Origin: Massilia sp. MS-15
GTDB lineage: Bacteria > Pseudomonadota > Gammaproteobacteria > Burkholderiales > Burkholderiaceae_D
Direction: 5' to 3'
Assembly (NCBI RefSeq): GCF_020176695.1
Contig: NZ_JAIWIA010000040.1
Coordinates: 61,979-125,978 of the forward strand
Length of the DNA stretch: 64,000 nt
In this document: positions 60,517-64,000 of the stretch, piece after piece
Numbering within the stretch: the stretch's first letter is position 1
Layout: every line of letters begins with the position of its first letter
The notes under the pieces: model-generated
Seen by the model: only the letters and a program-made list of their open reading frames with translations
Told to the model about the DNA's origin: nothing
Databases searched by the model: none
Program-made: the position numbers and the translations under genes

Positions 60517-61076
60517 AAGCATTTACCCGTCCGCTGCGCGGCCTGCTGCTGGCCGGCGTCTTCGCCAGCGCCCTGGCCGGCGCCGCGCCGCTCAAGACCG
60601 ATCCGGCGAAAAGCAGCGTCACCATCACCTTCAAGCAAATGGGCGTGCCGGTCGATGCGCAGTTCAGGCAGTTCAGCGCACAGATCGACTACGACGCCGC
60701 CAGGCCGGCGGCGTCCAGGGCCAGCGTCGAGATCCAGACCGCCAGCTTCGACCTGGGCGATCCGGACTACAACAAGGAAGTGGCCAAAAAAGAATGGTTC
60801 AACGTCGTCCAGTTCCCGAAGGCCAGTTTCGTGTCCTCGGCGATCGCGCCGGCCGGCGCTGGCAAGCTGAACGTTTCCGGCAAGCTCACCATCAAGGGCC
60901 GCAGCGCCGACGTGCGCTTTCCCCTGAGCGTGAAGGCGGAAGGCGGCAAGCAGGTGTTCGAGGGACAGCTGCCGATCAGGCGCCTGGCCTTCCATATCGG
61001 CGAAGGCGAATGGAAGGACACCGGCATGGTCGCCGATGAAGTCGTCATCAAGTTCCGCGTCACCGCGGCCCAGTAA
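60513..61076 (+). CDS. YceI-family periplasmic lipid-binding protein, copy 1
   Basis: 187 residues with signal peptide RGLLLAGVFASALAGA. YceI lipocalin-like barrel: TDPAKSSVTITFKQMGVPVDAQF, NKEVAKKEWFNVVQFPKASF, VSGKLTIKGRSADVRFPL. The family binds isoprenoid chains. In operon with cytochrome b561, the yceI-yceJ type arrangement. It is only moderately like copy 2. Confidence 0.9.
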   Translation: MKAFTRPLRGLLLAGVFASALAGAAPLKTDPAKSSVTITFKQMGVPVDAQFRQFSAQIDYDAARPAASRASVEIQTASFDLGDPDYNKEVAKKEWFNVVQFPKASFVSSAIAPAGAGKLNVSGKLTIKGRSADVRFPLSVKAEGGKQVFEGQLPIRRLAFHIGEGEWKDTGMVADEVVIKFRVTAAQ

Positions 61077-61112
61077 TTTCCCGTCCCACCCTGCCTCCAC
61101 AAGGAAAAAACC

Positions 61113-61688
61113 ATGAACATCAAGTACCTGATCGCCGCCCTGGCGGCCTCCTGCACCCTCGGCGCCGGCGTCTCCTATGCCGCCGACACCTACAAGATCG
61201 ACCCCAACCACACCTACCCGAGCTTCGAAGCCGATCACATGGGCATCTCGCTCTGGCGCGGCAAGTTCAACAAGACCGAAGGCACGGTGACCCTGGACCG
61301 CGCGAAAAAAACCGGCAGCATCGACATCACCATCGATACCAGCAGCATCGATTTCGGCCATGAAGGCATGAATGCGCATGCGAAGAAGGCCGACATCTTC
61401 GACGTCGCCCAGTTCCCGACCGCGACCTTCAAGGCGAATTCGATCGCCTTCAACGGCGACGTTCCGGTCTCGGCCCAGGGCGAACTGACCCTGCACGGCG
61501 TGACCAAGCCGCTGACCCTGACCATCAACCGCTTCAAGTGCATCATCCACCCGATGAACAAGCGCGAAGTGTGCGGCGCCGATGCAAGCGCGACCTTCCA
61601 GCGCAGCGACTTCGGCATCAACTTCGGGCTGCCGAAGTTTTCGCCGGAAGTGAAGCTGGCGATCCAGGTGGAAGCGGTCAAGCAGTAA
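61113..61688 (+). CDS. YceI-family periplasmic lipid-binding protein, copy 2
   Basis: 191 residues with signal peptide YLIAALAASCTLGAGVSYA. Canonical YceI: YKIDPNHTYPSFEADHMGISLWRGKF, FDVAQFPTATFKAN, ELTLHGVTKPLTLTINRFKC. Two Cys (RFKC and EVCG) may form a disulfide. AAGGA lies about 11 nt upstream. It ends the b561-yceI-yceI operon before a strong terminator. Presumed polyisoprenoid carrier. Confidence 0.93.
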   Translation: MNIKYLIAALAASCTLGAGVSYAADTYKIDPNHTYPSFEADHMGISLWRGKFNKTEGTVTLDRAKKTGSIDITIDTSSIDFGHEGMNAHAKKADIFDVAQFPTATFKANSIAFNGDVPVSAQGELTLHGVTKPLTLTINRFKCIIHPMNKREVCGADASATFQRSDFGINFGLPKFSPEVKLAIQVEAVKQ

Positions 61689-61707
61689 TTCGCGCCCGCC
61701 ACGACAA

Positions 61708-61742
61708 AGCCCCCGGCACCGTCAGGCGCCGGGGGCTTTTTC
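61708..61742 (+). terminator. Rho-independent terminator of the b561-yceI operon
   Basis: AAGCCCCCGGC, eight-base loop, GCCGGGGGCTT followed by T. Located 20 bp past the yceI stop and before the convergent glycine-zipper gene. Confidence 0.92.
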
Positions 61743-61763
61743 TATGCCAGGCTGGACGGGCGC

Positions 61764-63275
61764 TTAGCGGCCGTCGCGGTCAGCGTCGCCCGGGATCGCG
61801 CGCTCGACCTTGTGCCATGCGGCGCGCGAAGCGTGCTTGGCCTGCTCCCAGCTCAGGCGCGAATTGCCCTTGGTGCGTTCCCATTCGGTCGACAGCTCGT
61901 TCTCGTGCATGTCGTAGCCGCCCGGGTAGCGGCCTGCCGAGTTGTAGCCCAGCGCATAGGCCGGAGCATAATCGTCGTAGGTGTAGCCGGGGGTGTAGTA
62001 CGGCTGGGTCTGGTAAGCGTTGCGCCAGTGGGCGTCTTCGGCTTGCGGGTTGACCATCTTGGCCACGCCCTTGCCGGCCATGCCGCCCACCGCCGCGCCG
62101 ATGCCGGCGCCGGCCACCGCGCCCACCGGGCCGCCGACCGCGCCACCCAGCACCGCACCGCCGACCGCCGCGCCGCCAGCGGCGCCGACGCCGGTGCCGA
62201 GGTGATGGTCATGCAGTTCGTCGCCCGCTTTCGGATTGATCACCTCGCCCGTGCCCTTGCCCGCCGCACCGCCTGCCAGGCCGCCGATCACGGCGCCGGC
62301 CGCGGCGCCCACCGGACCCGCGACCGAACCTGCAACGGCACCGGCCGCGGCGCCGCCAGCGCCGCCGACACCCTGCGCCAGGTTATGGTCGTGCAGTTCG
62401 TCGCCCGCTTTCGGGTTCACGACTTCGCCCGCGCCCTTGCCGGCTGCGCCGCCGGCCAGGCCGCCGACCACCGCACCGGCCGCCATGCCGATCGGGCCGG
62501 CAGCAGCGCCAGCCATCGCGCCTACCGCCGCACCGCTACCGGCGCCGACGCCCTTGGCCAGGTAGTGTTCCGACAGGTCGTCGCCCGCTTTCGGGTTGAC
62601 CACCTCGCCCACGCCCTTGCCTGCCATGCCGCCGGTGACCGCGCCGATGGCGGCGCCGGCCACGGTGCCGATCGGGCCGGCCGCCGAACCGATGGCCGCG
62701 CCTGCCGCGGCGCCCCCCAGGGCGCCGACGCCGGTGCCGATGATGTGGGTGCCGCCGCTATCGGTCCACGACTGCTGGATGTGGCGCGCGTCGTCGTCCG
62801 AGCGGGCATGGACGCCCATCACGATGCCGCCCTGCTTGATGCCTTCTTCATAGTGCTTGGCGCGTTCTTCGGGAATGCCGGCGCCGATCAGCGCGCCGAT
62901 CAGGCCACCGGTGATGCCGCCGGCGCCGGCGCCGGCCAGGGCCGCTGCCAGCGGGCCGGCCACGACCACGCCCAGGCCCGGCAGTACCAGGGTAGTGCCG
63001 ACGGCGGCGATGCCAGCCAGGACGGCACCGATGGTGCCGCCGATGCCGGCGCCGATGCCGGCGCCTTCGGCAGCCTTGCTGCCCAGTTCAGTGTCGGTGT
63101 CGTCGAAATGGGTCTTGCGGGTGCTGTCCGACATCATCAGGTTGACGTCGTCCTTGCCATAGCCGCGGGTCGAAATCGAGCTATAGGCGCGCTCTGCGCT
63201 GGCACGGTCCGGGAACAGACCGGTGACCATGCGGGAATTCTGGTTGGTGTTGTTATTCGTATCGAAGCTGCTCAT
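61764..63275 (-). CDS. Glycine-zipper repeat stress protein
   Basis: 503 residues from ATG 63275, AGGA 7 nt upstream. N-terminus (about 14-60) is like a general-stress 17M/YflT domain: VTGLFPDRASAERAYSSIST. A Gly/Ala-rich helical stretch follows, then a second short domain (KQGGIVMGVHARSDDDARHIQ). Residues of the main part form four 60-residue repeats ending in VNPKAGD(D/E)L, each with two Gly-zipper helix hairpins. The C-terminus reads ELSTEWERTKGNSRLSWEQAK. Membrane or lipid association through Gly-zippers is inferred; no signal peptide. Confidence 0.85.
   Translation of the reverse strand: MSSFDTNNNTNQNSRMVTGLFPDRASAERAYSSISTRGYGKDDVNLMMSDSTRKTHFDDTDTELGSKAAEGAGIGAGIGGTIGAVLAGIAAVGTTLVLPGLGVVVAGPLAAALAGAGAGGITGGLIGALIGAGIPEERAKHYEEGIKQGGIVMGVHARSDDDARHIQQSWTDSGGTHIIGTGVGALGGAAAGAAIGSAAGPIGTVAGAAIGAVTGGMAGKGVGEVVNPKAGDDLSEHYLAKGVGAGSGAAVGAMAGAAAGPIGMAAGAVVGGLAGGAAGKGAGEVVNPKAGDELHDHNLAQGVGGAGGAAAGAVAGSVAGPVGAAAGAVIGGLAGGAAGKGTGEVINPKAGDELHDHHLGTGVGAAGGAAVGGAVLGGAVGGPVGAVAGAGIGAAVGGMAGKGVAKMVNPQAEDAHWRNAYQTQPYYTPGYTYDDYAPAYALGYNSAGRYPGGYDMHENELSTEWERTKGNSRLSWEQAKHASRAAWHKVERAIPGDADRDGR
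62037..62756 (-). repeat. Four tandem 180-bp coding repeats
   Basis: The segment around TCGTCGCCCGCTTTCGG recurs at 62218, 62398 and 62578, exactly 180 bp apart, with a diverged fourth copy near 62038. Each codes for one 60-residue Gly-zipper unit. Such DNA identity favours copy-number change by recombination. Confidence 0.85.
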
Positions 63276-63565
63276 GGCGAATCCTTTCAAAGGTTCAGGT
63301 GACTGCAAGAGGAATATTGGGTTGCAAGTGTTGAAACCTTATGCCCGGGCCCGCACCTCTTCTGTTCGCTGACGCACCTTCTCCACTTCTTTCTGCTGAG
63401 CCATTCGGCGGGTGAACCGGCGATCAAGAACGAGACTGCAGATTCGCCGTCTAACGTTCGTTGCCGCACCGACCTGATGGGGACTGGTCTCTAGACTTTT
63501 CTCCATGGCCACGGCAATTCAACCGGCCTGGGGGTATGTTTTCTTACACTTGAAGGAGGTACACC

Positions 63566-63835
63566 ATGTTATTCATCATTTGGATCGTTGTCGGTGGCAT
63601 TCTGGGCTGGCTGGCCAGCATGGTCATGAAGACCGACGCAGAACAGGGCATGATTCTCAACGTCGTCGTCGGTATCGTTGGCGCCTTCCTGGGTGGCTGG
63701 CTCCTGTCGCCGCTGTTCGGCTCCGGCACCATCAACTCGGACGACTTCAGCGTGTCCTCGCTGCTGGTCTCGTTCCTGGGCGCTGTCGTCCTGCTCGCGA
63801 TCGTGAACCTGCTGCGTCGCGGTCGTGTTCGCTAA
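63566..63835 (+). CDS. GlsB/YeaQ/YmgE-family stress membrane protein
   Basis: 89 residues with three hydrophobic segments: FIIWIVVGGILGWLASMVMK, ILNVVVGIVGAFLGGWLLSP and SLLVSFLGAVVLLAIVNLL, ending in a basic RRGRVR. A very strong Shine-Dalgarno AAGGAGGT precedes the ATG. Small inner-membrane protein of the transglycosylase-associated family, usually stress induced. It is divergent from the glycine-zipper stress protein, so the two may share stress control in 63276-63565. Confidence 0.92.
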   Translation: MLFIIWIVVGGILGWLASMVMKTDAEQGMILNVVVGIVGAFLGGWLLSPLFGSGTINSDDFSVSSLLVSFLGAVVLLAIVNLLRRGRVR

Positions 63836-63860
63836 TCCCTAGTGGATAGCCATTTTTAAA

Positions 63861-63888
63861 AACCAACGCTTCATGCGTTGGTTTTTTT
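63861..63888 (+). terminator. Rho-independent terminator after the GlsB-like gene
   Basis: ACCAACGC, five-base loop TTCAT, GCGTTGGT, then seven T. It stands 26 bp after the stop codon. It is preceded by A5, so it may work on both strands. Confidence 0.92.
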
Positions 63889-63903
63889 ACGTCGTTCATC
63901 GAT

Positions 63904-64000
63904 ATGCGATCAAACATGTTCTGGACAGTATTAATCACGTGCATCGTTACCCTGATTGTCGGGTTTCTCGCGCTGAATTTCATGCCCAGTAGATCGGAAG
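63904..64000 (+). CDS. Start of a possible membrane protein gene (cut by window end)
   Basis: From ATG 63904 (or ATG 63916) the frame reads MRSNMFWTVLITCIVTLIVG and continues hydrophobic to NFMPS, where it meets the window end. One membrane helix is clear. No Shine-Dalgarno is seen. The last three codons may not be genomic, see 63991-64000. Family not recognised. Confidence 0.35.
   Translation, partial: MRSNMFWTVLITCIVTLIVGFLALNFMPSRSE
63991..64000 (+). other. Adapter-like terminal decamer
   Basis: AGATCGGAAG, the final ten bases, equals the first ten of the standard Illumina adapter. Probably an untrimmed adapter at a contig end rather than chromosome. Confidence 0.6.

Noticed and set aside
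62037..62756. CRISPR-like regular repeats
   Set aside because: The spacing is regular (180 bp) but the sequence between is also conserved and the whole is in frame within a Gly-zipper gene.

Overview
The window is GC-rich chromosomal DNA of a betaproteobacterium, most likely Oxalobacteraceae (Massilia/Janthinobacterium-like). This is inferred from protein character and gene order (bamE-fur divergence, lptD-surA-pdxA-rsmA, amgK-murU, feoAB with a small Cys-rich third gene, b561-yceI-yceI); no database was searched. I saw no rRNA, tRNA, CRISPR array, prophage or complete insertion sequence. Coding density is high and most genes sit in tight runs with overlapping stop/start codons.

Layout. 1-11.6 kb (all minus): a partial M16 peptidase, then a signalling run of HDOD/GAF/histidine kinase, REC-PAS-GGDEF-EAL protein and Sel1-repeat protein, then a Bcr/CflA exporter and a THUMP-type RNA methyltransferase. 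11.7-19.7 kb (minus): hemJ, proA, holA, lptE, leuS, an orphan barstar-like gene, dapB and bamE, with fur divergent from bamE. 20.2-23.9 kb: hrcA, a HAD hydrolase, two tandem paralogous lipoproteins and a tiny exported protein. 24-29.7 kb (minus): lptD-surA-pdxA-rsmA. 29.8-34.1 kb (plus): amgK-murU-pepP-ubiH. 34.1-34.5 kb: a small gene held exactly between two 116-bp hairpin (REPIN-like) elements. 34.5-37.5 kb (minus): three-subunit proton-translocating transhydrogenase. 37.7-43.2 kb: Nudix hydrolase, mnmA, an EAL protein divergent from an HTH-GAF regulator, a degenerate receiver protein and a 5'-3' exonuclease.

43.2-49.8 kb (minus) is the most unusual block: a tightly coupled run of DUF1800 lipoprotein, Tat-exported DUF1501 protein, an RTX metalloprotease with an M10-type zinc site, and a lipoprotein joining DUF4214 repeats to a c-type haem motif. 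49.9-57.7 kb: a GST, a small secreted-repeat protein, the iron block feoA-feoB-small Cys-rich gene opposite bfd and bfr (two Fur-box-like palindromes between feoA and bfd), then a PfkB kinase, a second GST and purB. 57.8-64 kb: a TonB-dependent receptor, cytochrome b561 with two YceI proteins, a glycine-zipper stress protein built of 180-bp DNA repeats, and a GlsB/YeaQ-type membrane protein. The last ten bases equal the start of the Illumina adapter, which suggests a contig end.

How the genes work together: the window holds much of the outer-membrane assembly set (LptD, LptE, BamE, SurA), cell-wall recycling (AmgK, MurU), iron uptake and storage under probable Fur control (Fur itself is encoded here), and several c-di-GMP signalling proteins. 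Intergenic palindromes of at least two families (GTAGGGTGGGC-type, in pairs or alone, and the 116-bp GGGGTCAGAGTC-type) are the only repeat or mobile-DNA signatures seen.
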